Shown here: one piece after another, positions 32,918 through 41,684 of the stretch
Position numbering within the stretch: position 1 is the first letter of the stretch
Layout of the letters: every line of letters starts with the position of its first letter
Origin: Salana multivorans
GTDB lineage: Bacteria; Actinomycetota; Actinomycetes; Actinomycetales; Beutenbergiaceae
Direction: 5' to 3'
Length of the DNA: 64,000 nucleotides
Assembly: GCF_003751805.1 (NCBI RefSeq)
Contig: NZ_RKHQ01000001.1
Location: forward strand, 1,488,001 to 1,552,000
Notes under the pieces: model-generated
Databases searched by the model: none
What the model was told of the DNA's origin: nothing
What the model saw: only the letters and a program-made list of their open reading frames with translations
Made by a program: the position numbers and the translations under genes

Positions 32918-33301
32918 ATGCCCACCAGCTCGCCCTTCTCTCCCGGTCCGTCGTCGGGGCTCGGTCCGCCGCCGGCCCCGACCGGCTCGTCGTCTGTGTT
33001 CCCGCTCCCGTGGTGCGACGCGGGCGGGACCGACGCGGTCTCGCGCTCGCTCTCCGCCGCCGCCGACGCGTCTCGACGAGCCCGCGAGCACCTCTGCGAC
33101 GCCGAGCCGGAGCTGTGGCGGGGGAAGGCGTCGGGTCAGTTCCTCGATGCGCGTGACCTCGACCTCGCGCGCCTCGACCGGGTCGCCCGGGCGATCGACG
33201 ACGCCACGGCGGCCGCCGCGGCGCACCGGGCGGCTCGACGCGAGCTGGCCGGCGCCCTGGCGGCCGGCGGCTCGAGCGGGACCGCGGGCTGGTGGGGGTG
33301 A
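32918..33301 (+). CDS. Small ESX/WXG100-like helical protein
   Basis: This 127-residue protein has no recognised name. A Pro/Ser-rich N-terminus (residues 1-35) is followed by two predicted helices separated by ELWRGKASGQF, which resembles the WXG turn of ESX-type proteins (W-R-G). The tail is Ala-rich and ends GTAGWWG. Its TGA overlaps the ATG of the following gene, which begins with a similar helical region and carries a lipase-like domain; this suggests the pair is made in a fixed ratio. TAGCGT lies seven bases before the ATG, a leaderless promoter arrangement. A type VII-secretion link is inferred only from shape and pairing. Confidence 0.65.
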   Translation: MPTSSPFSPGPSSGLGPPPAPTGSSSVFPLPWCDAGGTDAVSRSLSAAADASRRAREHLCDAEPELWRGKASGQFLDARDLDLARLDRVARAIDDATAAAAAHRAARRELAGALAAGGSSGTAGWWG

Positions 33302-34662
33302 TGGGCGGGACGTGGGTCATGGTCGACGGGGCGGAGATCGAGGCGCTGGCCGGCGACGTCTCGTCCTGCGCCGATGACCTGGACGAGTCGTGCCGCCAGC
33401 TGCGGGTGGCGCGGTGGCAGGTCGACCTGCTCGGCTCCGGCCCCGAGGGGGCGCTGGGCACGCTGCCCGGCGTCGTCTCCGCCGTGGCGGAGGCGCTGAC
33501 GGCCGCGGAGGGCGCCCGGCGCGCGATCCGGGGCCGAGCCGACGCCGTGCACGCGGCCCTGCGGGAGTACGACGGTGCGGACAGCCTGGTGGCGGTCGAT
33601 CGTGCGCTCGATCTCGTCCCGGCACTCGGCCCGCCGCTGGCCCCGCTGGCGCTTCCGATCGTCGGGCTCGGTGGGATCGCCGCCGACACCGCGTCGGCTG
33701 GCGGGCTGCGGATGCGCGGCGCCTGGGTCACCACCATCGTCCGGTGGAGCGGGATCGGCACGCTCGGCCGGCTGGTCGCCGGGGTGGGCTGGGGCCCCGA
33801 CCCGGTCGGCGGGATGTCGACGTGGCTCAGGGCGGCCGGCCTGGTGCTGCCCGGTGTCGTCGGACCGGTCTGGGGCGGTCTCGTCCCGGGCATGCTGCAG
33901 CGCCTCGACGCCCGGATCGAGGTCGACCCGCCGACCCCCGGCTCGTCGACGGCCGCCGCCGGCATCGGCGACCTCGCGAGCCGGATCGGTGTCGCGTACG
34001 ACGAGGCCCCCGACGGGGCCGGAGCGGTCGACGTCCAGCGGATCGAGCATGCCGATGGCCGGGTGAGCTGGACGGTGTCGGTGCCGGGGACGCAGGGGTT
34101 CGGCGCCTCGTACGGGGCGAGCGACGTGCCGATGGCCGGAGACGTCAACGTCGCCGCCTACCTCGGGATGCAGGGACCGCCGGACGCGCTCGTGCTCGCG
34201 GCGATGGAGCAGGCGGGGATCGGCCCGGACGAGCCCGTCGTGCTCGCGGGACACTCGCTCGCCGGGATGGTGGTGATGCACCTGGCGACGTCGCCGGCCG
34301 TGACGGAGCGCTACACCGTTGCGGCCGTCGTCACCTTCGGCTCGCCGGTCGGCCACCTCCCGCCCGCGTCCGCCCCCACCCTGCACGTGCGGCACGCGGA
34401 GGACGGCACGCCGTCGCTCAGCGGAGTCTCCGGCTCGCGGCACGGCGGGTCGGCGCCGGGCGAGGTGGTCGTGGTCAAGGAGCTGGGCGGCGACCCGGTC
34501 ATGGGGGTCGCGCACGCCATCGGGGGTTACGAGGAGACCGCGCGGGAGCTCGAGGCGGACCGGCCGCTCGGCCTCACGGCGTGGGAGGACGCGACGAAGG
34601 ACCTGTTCGCGGGCGAGGGCGACACCGTGACGTCGACCCTCCACGTGGGACGGGTGGGCTGA
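33301..34662 (+). CDS. ESX-like helical domain fused to lipase-like alpha/beta-hydrolase
   Basis: This 453-residue protein falls in three parts. Residues 1-95 are helical and ESX-like (VDGAEIEALAGDVSSCADDL, then long helices). Residues about 105-205 are hydrophobic and Gly-rich (PALGPPLAPLALPIVGLGG, LVLPGVVGPVWGGLVPGML). Residues about 235-453 form an alpha/beta-hydrolase with nucleophile motif VVLAGHSLAGMV (GHSLAG), the VVTFGSPVGH strand typical of class 3 lipases, and a late His (VAHAIGGYEE). No Sec signal is visible. The ATG at 33301 is used (TGATG overlap with the upstream stop); in-frame GTGs at 33292 and 33298 are possible. Function is inferred: a secreted or surface lipase or a toxin-like effector. 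Confidence 0.75.
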   Translation: MGGTWVMVDGAEIEALAGDVSSCADDLDESCRQLRVARWQVDLLGSGPEGALGTLPGVVSAVAEALTAAEGARRAIRGRADAVHAALREYDGADSLVAVDRALDLVPALGPPLAPLALPIVGLGGIAADTASAGGLRMRGAWVTTIVRWSGIGTLGRLVAGVGWGPDPVGGMSTWLRAAGLVLPGVVGPVWGGLVPGMLQRLDARIEVDPPTPGSSTAAAGIGDLASRIGVAYDEAPDGAGAVDVQRIEHADGRVSWTVSVPGTQGFGASYGASDVPMAGDVNVAAYLGMQGPPDALVLAAMEQAGIGPDEPVVLAGHSLAGMVVMHLATSPAVTERYTVAAVVTFGSPVGHLPPASAPTLHVRHAEDGTPSLSGVSGSRHGGSAPGEVVVVKELGGDPVMGVAHAIGGYEETARELEADRPLGLTAWEDATKDLFAGEGDTVTSTLHVGRVG

Positions 34663-34680
34663 GCCGTGCTGGCGCGGAGG

Positions 34681-35082
34681 TCAGCGGCGCGAGTCGCCCC
34701 GCCCCGGCCGGGGAAGGAAGATCGTCACGATGCTCGTCGTGATGGCGATGACCAGACCACCGAGCACGGCTGCCGGCCAGAAGCCGTCGACCGTGATGCC
34801 CCAGGAGAAGTGGCTCGTGAGCCACGAGCAGAGCAGGAGCATGAGGGCGTTCACGACGATCCCGAACAGGCCGAGCGTGAGGATGTAGAGGACGAACGTG
34901 AGCGCCTGGACCAGCGGCTTCACGAACATCTGGACGATGGCGAGGACGAGGCCGACCACGAGGTAGACGAGCACCTGCTGCCACCAGGTCTCGGCCTCGG
35001 TGACGGCGATGCCGCGGATCATCGAGTCCGCGACCCACACCCCGACGGCGGTGGCGACGGTGCGCCAGAAGAGCTCCTTCAT
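34681..35082 (-). CDS. Phage-holin-like 4-TM membrane protein (superfamily IV type)
   Basis: This 133-residue protein has four membrane helices (VATAVGVWVADSMI, VLVYLVVGLVLAIVQMF, LTFVLYILTLGLFGIVVNALMLLL, FWPAAVLGGLVIAITTSIVTIF), matching the mycobacterial 4-TMS 'holin superfamily IV' family. It is common in actinobacterial chromosomes outside prophages and has no assigned role. The ATG at 35082 has CACGAT six bases upstream on the minus strand as well as ggtggg. No phage genes are near. It converges on the lipase-like gene. Confidence 0.88.
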   Translation of the reverse strand: MKELFWRTVATAVGVWVADSMIRGIAVTEAETWWQQVLVYLVVGLVLAIVQMFVKPLVQALTFVLYILTLGLFGIVVNALMLLLCSWLTSHFSWGITVDGFWPAAVLGGLVIAITTSIVTIFLPRPGRGDSRR

Positions 35083-35429
35083 CCCACCATCGTGACACGA
35101 CGCTCCGCCGGGCCTCGGGATCCGCCATGCCTCCCGGTCCCGGGAGCGCGACGGCGGTCGGGCCGGCCGGTGCTGGTGACGGCGTCTGTGACGGCTCCCG
35201 TAACGGTGCGGGCACCCTCGGCGGTCGGGATCGCAGGCTCGCCGGCGCCGCGCCGGGAGGGTGTCGGGATCGTTGCGGCGGATCGTCCGGGGTGGTGGCT
35301 CGCGAGTGCCGGGTGCGGTGGGTGCGAGGGCCGTCGTGCCCGACGACCTCGGCGGCCGTTTGCGCCACTCCCCGGTCCGGTCGGGCGCGTCGGGATCGTC
35401 GCACCGCGCCGCTTGGTCTACTGCTCGGA
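35083..35429. other. 347-base gap with no gene seen
   Basis: This region lies between the head of the small membrane-protein gene and the stop of the aminotransferase gene. Its open frames lack start signals and recognisable domains, and I found no strong hairpin. It should hold the promoter of the membrane-protein gene (CACGAT at 35089-35094 on the minus strand). Confidence 0.5.
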
Positions 35430-36671
35430 CTACTGCGTGGCGAGGAACTCCGCCGCGACGGCGATCACGGCGTCGTTGGCCTCGGGGTCGCCGATCGACA
35501 CGCGCACGCCGTCGCCGGCGAAGGGCCGCACGATGAGCCCAGCCCGCGAGAACGCCTCGGCGAGCAGTCCGGTGCGCTCGCCGACCGGGAACCAGACGAA
35601 GTTGCCCTGCGCCTCCGGGATGTCCCAGCCCGCCGCCCGGAGCGCGAGCACCATCCGCTCGCGCTCCTCGACGAGCTCCTGGACCCGGGCGAACAGCTCG
35701 GTCTCGGCCCGCAGGGACTCGACGGCCGCCACCTGGGCGAGCGCGTTGACCCCGAACGGCGTGCCCGCCGCGCGGAGGCCCTTCGCGATCCGCGGTCTCG
35801 CGAGCGCGTACCCGACCCGCAGCCCCGCGAGGCCGTACGCCTTGGAGAACGTCCGCAGCACCACGACGCGCGGGTCCGCGCGCAGCAGGGCCAGGGCGTC
35901 GAGTGGGCGGGTCGCGTCGTCGTGCGTGCCGTTGTCGACGCCCTCCGCGCGGTCGCCGGCCGCGTTCCCGTGGTCGTCCTCGTTGGCGTCGGCCTCCGCT
36001 CGGTCGCCGCCGGCCCGTGCCAGGCCCGCCTCGTCCTCTCCGCGGGCCTCGTCCGCGCCGTCCTCGTCCGCGCTCTTCCGCTCGGGGCCGCGGACGAACT
36101 CGACGTAGGCCTCGTCGAGCAGCACGAGCACGCCCTCCGGAAGCGCGTCGAGCAGGTCGCGGACCTCGCCGTGGGTGGCGGCGGTCCCGGTCGGGTTGTT
36201 CGGCGAGCAGACGATGACGGCCTTCGTCCGCTCGGTCACGGCCGCGGCCATCGCGGGAAGGTCGTGCCGGGCGTCGGCGGTCAGCGGCACGGGAACGGAG
36301 ATCCCGCCCGCGACCGCCACCGCGATCGGGTACGCCTCGAACGAGCGCCAGGCGTAGACGACCTCGTCGCCGGGCTCGAGCAGCGCGTGGAGGAGCGTCT
36401 CGAGCACGGCGACCGACCCGTTGCCGACGACGACGTGGTCCGGCTCCAGCGCGAACCGCGTCGCGAGCTCCCCCACGAGCCGGCTCGCGGCGAGGTCGGG
36501 GTAGCGGTTGAGATCGGCTGCGGCGTCCGAGACGGCGGCGACGACGCCGGGCAGGGGAGGGAACGGGTTCTCGTTGGAGGAGAGCTTCTCCACCATCGCG
36601 CCGTCGGGCCGGGCGCCCGGGACGTAGGCGGGCAGCTGGGCGATCGACTCACGGAGGCGGACCTTGGCCAT
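35430..36671 (-). CDS. hisC: HisC/Pat-type aminotransferase with acidic insert
   Basis: This 413-residue fold-type I PLP aminotransferase is of the histidinol-phosphate/aromatic aminotransferase group. It shows KLSSNENPFPPLPGV, VVGNGSVAVLE, VIVCSPNNPTGT (Asn for PLP), LLDEAYVEF and the PLP lysine in TFSKAYGLAGLRVG (Lys277). Typical members are about 355 residues; the excess is an Asp/Glu/Ala/Gly-rich insert of about 60 residues (194-255) just before the lysine strand. The ATG at 36671 gives the expected MAKVRLR start and has CATGCT seven bases upstream. It is divergent from 2-oxoacid dehydrogenase genes and not near other his genes, which favours an aromatic aminotransferase (pat) role over histidine synthesis; this is inference. 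Confidence 0.9.
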   Translation of the reverse strand: MAKVRLRESIAQLPAYVPGARPDGAMVEKLSSNENPFPPLPGVVAAVSDAAADLNRYPDLAASRLVGELATRFALEPDHVVVGNGSVAVLETLLHALLEPGDEVVYAWRSFEAYPIAVAVAGGISVPVPLTADARHDLPAMAAAVTERTKAVIVCSPNNPTGTAATHGEVRDLLDALPEGVLVLLDEAYVEFVRGPERKSADEDGADEARGEDEAGLARAGGDRAEADANEDDHGNAAGDRAEGVDNGTHDDATRPLDALALLRADPRVVVLRTFSKAYGLAGLRVGYALARPRIAKGLRAAGTPFGVNALAQVAAVESLRAETELFARVQELVEERERMVLALRAAGWDIPEAQGNFVWFPVGERTGLLAEAFSRAGLIVRPFAGDGVRVSIGDPEANDAVIAVAAEFLATQ

Positions 36672-36797
36672 GGGGACCAGCATGCCCGAGCGCGTCCCGG
36701 CCGTTCCAGCGCGTCCACCCTGGAGCGACGGGCACGAGCGCGGGCGACGGGGAACGACCGACGACCGGTCGTGCGGACCCGCTTCCATTCCTACGCG

Positions 36798-36840
36798 ACC
36801 GTAGGCTACGATGCCGTAAGTTACGCTTCCGTAGGTTAGC
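36798..36840 (+). promoter_or_regulatory. Three 13-base operator-like repeats, 15-base period
   Basis: Direct repeats accgtaggctacg (36798-36810), gccgtaagttacg (36813-36825) and tccgtaggttagc (36828-36840) share the core CCGTARGYTA. The first two are also palindromes around a central G (CGTAG-G-CTACG, CGTAA-G-TTACG). TAGGTT inside the third repeat could be a -10. They lie just upstream of the dehydrogenase operon and suggest cooperative binding of a regulator, perhaps TetR-type. Confidence 0.65.
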
Positions 36841-36880
36841 GTGACGCCCGACGTCCCACCGCCAGATCTTTGGAGTGACC

Positions 36881-38113
36881 TTGACCGCAGAGGCCATGTC
36901 CGACGTCCCCCTCGACCACCGCGCGCCGCAGGCCGACCAGCCCGGGACGGCGCCGACCGGTCCCACGCACCCCGACCCCTGCGACGTCGCGGGAACGGTG
37001 CGGTTCCTCGCCCCCGACGGGACGCGCCTCGACCAGGCGCAGCTCGACGCGCGCGAGGTGCCGGAGAGCATGCGAGCCGTCGTCGACGGCCTCTCCACCC
37101 CCGAGCTGCGCGAGCTGTACCGCGAGATGGTGCTCACCCGCGCCCTGGACGGCGAGGCCACGAGCCTGCAGCGTCAGGGAGAGCTCGCGCTGTGGCCCGA
37201 GTGCCGCGGCCAGGAGGGCGCCCAGATCGGGTCCGCCCACGCGCTGCGGCCTCGGGACCACGTCTTCCCGTCCTACCGGGAGCACGGCGTTGCGCTCTCC
37301 CGCGGCGTCGGACCGGGCGAGCTGCTCCACCTGTTCCGCGCCATCGACCACGGCGGCTGGGACCCCACCGCCTACGGCTTCCACCTCTACACGCTCGTCA
37401 TCGGCTCGCACGCCCTGCACGCCACCGGCTACGCCATGGGCATCCAGCGGGACGGCGACGTCGGCACGGGCGACCCCGAGCGCGACCGCGCCGTCGTCGT
37501 CTACTTCGGCGACGGCGCCACGGCGCAGGGCGACGTCAACGAGGCCCTCGTCTTCGCGGCGACCACCAGCGCGCCCGTCGTCTTCTTCATCCAGAACAAC
37601 CACTGGGCCATCTCGGCACCGACCGCCGTCCAGACCACGGTCCCGCTCGTCGAGCGCGCGTCCGGCTTCGGCATCCCCGGCATCCGCGTCGACGGCAACG
37701 ACGTCCTCGCCTCCCGCGCCGCGACCGAGGTCGCGCTCGAGCGCGCCCGCTCCGGCCGGGGTCCGGTCCTCATCGAGGCCGTGACCTACCGGATGGGCGC
37801 GCACACGACGTCGGACGACCCGACCCGCTACCGGGAGCGCGCGGAGGAGGATGCCTGGCGCGGGCGTGACCCGATCAACCGCCTCGCCACGCTGCTGCTG
37901 GCCGAGGGCCACGCGGACGAGTCCTACTTCGCCGAGGTCGGCGAGGAGGCCACGCACCTCACCGCCGAGCTGCGCGCGTACTGCCGCTCGCTCACGCCGC
38001 CGCCGGTCGAGTCCATGTTCGAGCACGTCTACGCGACTCCGCACCCGGACGTCGAGGCCGACCGCGCCTGGTACGCCGAGTACGCCGCGTCGTTCGTGAC
38101 GGAGGGGGAGTGA
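36881..38113 (+). CDS. 2-oxoacid dehydrogenase E1 component, alpha subunit
   Basis: This is the thiamine-diphosphate-dependent alpha subunit of a pyruvate or branched-chain 2-oxoacid dehydrogenase, about 410 residues. The ThDP motif spans YFGDGATAQGDVNEAL to NNHWAIS (GDG...NN), and the phosphorylation-loop region RYRMGAHTTSDDPTRYR is present. The first step, decarboxylation and acyl transfer, occurs on the E1 alpha2-beta2 tetramer with the next gene. Start: TTG at 36881 is favoured by tttggag five bases upstream. GTG at 36875 overlaps that site and ATG at 36896 has it too far away, so the start is uncertain by a few residues. The stop is followed directly by the E1 beta ribosome site. Confidence 0.93.
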   Translation: MTAEAMSDVPLDHRAPQADQPGTAPTGPTHPDPCDVAGTVRFLAPDGTRLDQAQLDAREVPESMRAVVDGLSTPELRELYREMVLTRALDGEATSLQRQGELALWPECRGQEGAQIGSAHALRPRDHVFPSYREHGVALSRGVGPGELLHLFRAIDHGGWDPTAYGFHLYTLVIGSHALHATGYAMGIQRDGDVGTGDPERDRAVVVYFGDGATAQGDVNEALVFAATTSAPVVFFIQNNHWAISAPTAVQTTVPLVERASGFGIPGIRVDGNDVLASRAATEVALERARSGRGPVLIEAVTYRMGAHTTSDDPTRYRERAEEDAWRGRDPINRLATLLLAEGHADESYFAEVGEEATHLTAELRAYCRSLTPPPVESMFEHVYATPHPDVEADRAWYAEYAASFVTEGE

Positions 38114-38115
38114 CG

Positions 38116-39198
38116 ATGTCGACGCAGCTCCAGACCACCACGCCCGCGCCCGCGGGGGCCGACGTCGCCCCCGCCGGTGACGCGGGGCAGCGACGCGCCA
38201 CCCGCATCCCGCTGGCCAAGGCGCTCAACGAGGGGCTGCGCCGCTCGCTCGCCACGGACCCGAGCGTCATGCTCATGGGGGAGGACATCGGCCAGCTCGG
38301 CGGCGTCTTCCGGATCACGGACGGTCTGCAGGCGGAGTTCGGCCCGCAGCGCGTCGTCGACTCCCCGCTGGCGGAGTCCGGGATCGTCGGCACGGCGATC
38401 GGGCTCGCGCTCGCGGGCTACCGCCCCGTCCTGGAGATCCAGTTCGACGGGTTCGTGTTCCCCGCCTTCGACCAGATCACGACGCAGCTCGCCAAGATGC
38501 ACTACCGCTCGCGCGGCCGCCTCGAGCTCCCGATCGTCATCCGGATCCCCTACGGCGGCCACATCGGCGCGATCGAGCACCACAGCGAGTCGCCCGAGGC
38601 GTACTTCGCGCACACGGCCGGTCTGCGCGTCGTCACCCCCGCGAACCCGCACGACGCCTACACGATGATCCAGCAGGCCATCGCGTCGCCTGACCCGGTC
38701 GTCTTCCTCGAGCCCAAGGGCCACTACTGGGACAAGGCCGAGGTCGACCTGACCGACGAGGGCGCGCCCGACGTCGGCCCCGACGGCTGGGCCTCGCTCC
38801 ACCGCGCCCGCACCGTCCGCGCCGGCGAGGACCTCACCATCGCGGCGTACGGCCCGACCGTGCCGCTCGCCCTCGCCGCCGCGAAGGTGGCGGCCGAGGA
38901 GGGGCGTGACGTCGAGGTCATCGACCTGCGCTCCATCGCGCCGCTCGACACCGAGACGGTCGTGGAGTCGGTCGAGCGCACCGGCCGCCTCGTCGTCGTG
39001 CACGAGGCGCCGACGCAGCACGGGATCGGCGCGGAGCTCGCCTCGCGCGTCACCGAGCGGTGCTTCCACAGTCTCGAGTCGCCGGTGCTGCGGGTGGGCG
39101 GGTTCTTCACGCCGTTCCCGCCGTCGTCGATCGAGAAGGAGTACCTCCCCTCGCTCGACCGCGTGCTCGACGCCGTCGACCGCGCGTTCAGCTACTGA
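38116..39198 (+). CDS. 2-oxoacid dehydrogenase E1 component, beta subunit
   Basis: This 360-residue beta subunit pairs with the E1 alpha encoded upstream. It shows LMGEDIGQLGGVFRIT, the FDGFVFPAFDQI segment, RIPYGGHIGAIEHHSES, FLEPKGHYW, and the C-terminal transketolase domain VIDLRSIAPLDTETV. The ATG at 38116 is chosen since ggagggggag ends six bases upstream; the GTG at 38110 overlaps the E1 alpha stop. Pyruvate versus branched-chain substrate cannot be decided from motifs alone; the absence of an E3 gene is common in both. Confidence 0.95.
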   Translation: MSTQLQTTTPAPAGADVAPAGDAGQRRATRIPLAKALNEGLRRSLATDPSVMLMGEDIGQLGGVFRITDGLQAEFGPQRVVDSPLAESGIVGTAIGLALAGYRPVLEIQFDGFVFPAFDQITTQLAKMHYRSRGRLELPIVIRIPYGGHIGAIEHHSESPEAYFAHTAGLRVVTPANPHDAYTMIQQAIASPDPVVFLEPKGHYWDKAEVDLTDEGAPDVGPDGWASLHRARTVRAGEDLTIAAYGPTVPLALAAAKVAAEEGRDVEVIDLRSIAPLDTETVVESVERTGRLVVVHEAPTQHGIGAELASRVTERCFHSLESPVLRVGGFFTPFPPSSIEKEYLPSLDRVLDAVDRAFSY

Positions 39199-39249
39199 CG
39201 TCGACCGACGTCGCCGTACTCCCTGATCCCCCGAGACCCGAGGACCATC

Positions 39250-40710
39250 GTGCCCAAGCTCCAGCGCTTCGCCCTTCCCGACGTCGGGGAGGGCCTGACC
39301 GAGGCCGACATCGTCGCGTGGCGCGTCGCGCCCGGTGACACCGTCGCGGTCAACCAGGTGATCGTCGAGATCGAGACGGCGAAGTCGCTCGTCGAGCTGC
39401 CCTGCCCGTGGGACGGCGTCGTCGTCGAGCTCCTCGTCGGCGAGGGGACGACGGTCGACGTCGGCGCCCCGATCGTCGTCGTCGACGTCGACCCGCAGGG
39501 CGAGCCGGACGACGGGGGCGACGCGACCGACGCCGACGCCAACGCCACCGGCGCCGACGCGGCGGAGGCCGCCGGCGAGACGGAGGCCTCGGGCGACGTG
39601 CTCGTCGGCTACGGCACGGGACACGCCCCCACCGCCCGCCGGGCGCGCCGCGGCGGACCGGCGCCGGAGACGGCCCCGGCCGCCCCGGCGGCTCCGGCCC
39701 CGGTGCGCGCCCCGCAGGCACCCGCGCCCGCCCCGGTGCCCGAGCCCGAGCCGGTCGCGGTGCCGACGCAGCTCGCGCTGGTCTCCACGCCGTCGGCCTC
39801 CGGCGGCAACATCCTGGCCAAGCCCCCGGTGCGCAAGCTCGCCAAGGACCTCGGGATCGACCTGGAGACGGTGACACCGTCGGGTCCGGGCGGCATCATC
39901 ACGCGCGACGACGTCATCGCGCGCGCCCGCTCCGGTGAGCCGCGCACGCTCGCCACCTACCCGGGCGACGACTCGCCGTGGCTCGCCGACGGCGTCGTCT
40001 CGGCCGACGGGCGGCAGACCCGCGTCCCGGTGAGGTCGGTGCGCCGGCGCACGGCCGAGGCCATGGTGGCCTCGGCGTTCACGGCGCCGCACGTCACGGT
40101 GTTCCACACGGTCGACGTCTCGCGCACCATGCGCCTCGTCGAGGCGCTGCGCTCCGACCGCGAGTTCGAGGGCGTCCGCATCACGCCGCTGCTCATCGCC
40201 GCGAAGGCGCTGCTGCTGGCGATCCGGCGACACCCCGAGATCAGCGCCGCCTGGGACGAGGAGCGCCAGGAGATCGTCTACAAGCACTACATCAACCTCG
40301 GGATCGCCGCCGCGACGCCGCGGGGCCTCGTGGTGCCGAACATCAAGAACGCCCACCGGCTCGGGTTGCGCGAGCTGGCGACGGAGCTCAGCGCGCTCAC
40401 CCGGACGGCCCGGGACGGGCGGACGCGGCCGTCCGACATGACCGACGGCACCGTCACCATCACCAACGTCGGGGTGTTCGGCATCGACACCGGCACGCCG
40501 ATCCTCAACCCCGGTGAGTCCGCGATCCTCGCGTTCGGCGCGATCACACGACAGCCGTGGGTGCACAAGGGCAAGGTCAAGCCCCGCTGGGTGACGCAGC
40601 TCGCGCTCTCGTTCGACCACCGGCTCGTGGACGGCGAGCTCGGCGCGCGCGTGCTGTCCGACGTGGCGCAGGTGCTCGAGGACCCGGCCCGCGGCCTGAT
40701 CTGGGGCTGA
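39250..40710 (+). CDS. 2-oxoacid dehydrogenase E2 acyltransferase
   Basis: This 486-residue dihydrolipoamide acyltransferase forms the core of the complex. Residues 1-85 are one lipoyl domain, with the lipoylated lysine in ETAKSLVELP. An acidic then Ala/Pro-rich linker leads to the E1/E3-binding domain (PPVRKLAKDLGIDL, about residue 196). The catalytic domain ends with SFDHRLVDGELG, which carries the active-site His and Asp. The start is GTG at 39250, 51 bases after E1 beta. A 16-base-arm hairpin at 40767 ends the operon. It transfers the acyl group from E1-bound ThDP to CoA; E3 (lipoamide dehydrogenase) must be supplied from elsewhere. Confidence 0.95.
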   Translation: MPKLQRFALPDVGEGLTEADIVAWRVAPGDTVAVNQVIVEIETAKSLVELPCPWDGVVVELLVGEGTTVDVGAPIVVVDVDPQGEPDDGGDATDADANATGADAAEAAGETEASGDVLVGYGTGHAPTARRARRGGPAPETAPAAPAAPAPVRAPQAPAPAPVPEPEPVAVPTQLALVSTPSASGGNILAKPPVRKLAKDLGIDLETVTPSGPGGIITRDDVIARARSGEPRTLATYPGDDSPWLADGVVSADGRQTRVPVRSVRRRTAEAMVASAFTAPHVTVFHTVDVSRTMRLVEALRSDREFEGVRITPLLIAAKALLLAIRRHPEISAAWDEERQEIVYKHYINLGIAAATPRGLVVPNIKNAHRLGLRELATELSALTRTARDGRTRPSDMTDGTVTITNVGVFGIDTGTPILNPGESAILAFGAITRQPWVHKGKVKPRWVTQLALSFDHRLVDGELGARVLSDVAQVLEDPARGLIWG

Positions 40711-40766
40711 CCCGGCCCCTGGGCCGACCCGGCCGCGAAGCGATCCGACGCTGCCCGGGTGACCCG

Positions 40767-40814
40767 AACGGCTCCGGTCGCGCCGACCACACCGTCGCCG
40801 CGACCGGAGCCGTT
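40767..40814 (+). terminator. Terminator hairpin of dehydrogenase operon
   Basis: Perfect 16-base arms, aacggctccggtcgcg (40767-40782) and its complement (40799-40814), enclose a 16-base loop 57 bases after the E2 stop. The downstream bases (gtcgtc) include some T, but there is no true T tract. Confidence 0.75.
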
Positions 40815-40991
40815 GTCGTCGGCGGACGGTCGGACGGGGATCGGACCGGTCCCGCCCGGACGTGCCGGACGCACCACCGGGGTCGAGCGAGCCGACCGAG
40901 CCGGCCGGACGGGCGGTGGGACCGGACGGCCGCGCGGAGCGGTCCTCGACCGGGACGACGGTGAGGCCGTCCGGTGGGGGAGACTGGGGCG

Positions 40992-41684
40992 ATGCGTCTC
41001 TACCTCGTCCGGCACGGACAGACCCACTCGAACGTCGGCTCGCTGCTCGACACGGCCGTTCCGGGTGCCGAGCTGACGGACCTCGGACGCCTCCAGGCGC
41101 GGGCGCTCGTCCCGGCGCTGGGGTCGAGCGGCATCGAGGCGATCCACGTGTCGACCCTGCGCCGCACGCACGCGACCGCCGCGCCCCTGGTCTCGGCGCT
41201 CGGCCTCACGCCCGAGGTCCAGGACGGCCTGCGCGAGATCTCCGCCGGGAGCATGGAGATGCAGGGCGACGAGGTGTCGGTCCTGCGCTACCTGGAGGTG
41301 GCGGGGGCCTGGCTCGACGGCGAGCTGGGCGTCCGGATGCCCGGCGGGGAGTCGGGCGAGGAGGTGTTCGAGCGGTTCGACGCCGCCGTCGAGCGCCTCG
41401 CCGGCACGGGTGTCGAGACGGCCGCCGCCGTGAGCCACGGCGCGATCATCCGCGTGTGGGCCGGCGTCCGCAGCGTCGGCATCCTGGACGGGATGGCCGC
41501 GCGACGCCCGCTCCCGAACACCGGCGGCGTCCTGCTGGAGGGCGAGCCGGGCGACTGGCGCCTCGTCTCGTGGCACGACGAGCCCTTCGGCGTTGCGCAC
41601 CTCGACGCCGTGGCCCCCGAGGCGGTCGAGGAGACCGTCGAGGACGACGAGAGCCCCGCGGCCGAGCCCTTCCCGGAGGACTAG
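40992..41684 (+). CDS. Histidine phosphatase (phosphoglycerate mutase family)
   Basis: This 230-residue branch 1 histidine phosphatase carries the catalytic LVRHGQTHSN motif at residues 5-14, the second Arg in STLRRTHATA, and the late His in AVSHGAIIRVW. The product acts on small phosphate esters; many actinobacterial members are annotated only as phosphatases. The ATG at 40992 is preceded by GAGACT plus six bases, a leaderless arrangement. The C-terminal 25 residues are acidic and probably disordered. The substrate is unknown. Confidence 0.92.
   Translation: MRLYLVRHGQTHSNVGSLLDTAVPGAELTDLGRLQARALVPALGSSGIEAIHVSTLRRTHATAAPLVSALGLTPEVQDGLREISAGSMEMQGDEVSVLRYLEVAGAWLDGELGVRMPGGESGEEVFERFDAAVERLAGTGVETAAAVSHGAIIRVWAGVRSVGILDGMAARRPLPNTGGVLLEGEPGDWRLVSWHDEPFGVAHLDAVAPEAVEETVEDDESPAAEPFPED

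Noticed and set aside
34681-35082. Prophage remnant suggested by the holin-like protein
   Set aside because: The 4-TMS family is common outside phages and no phage structural, integrase or lysis genes are nearby.
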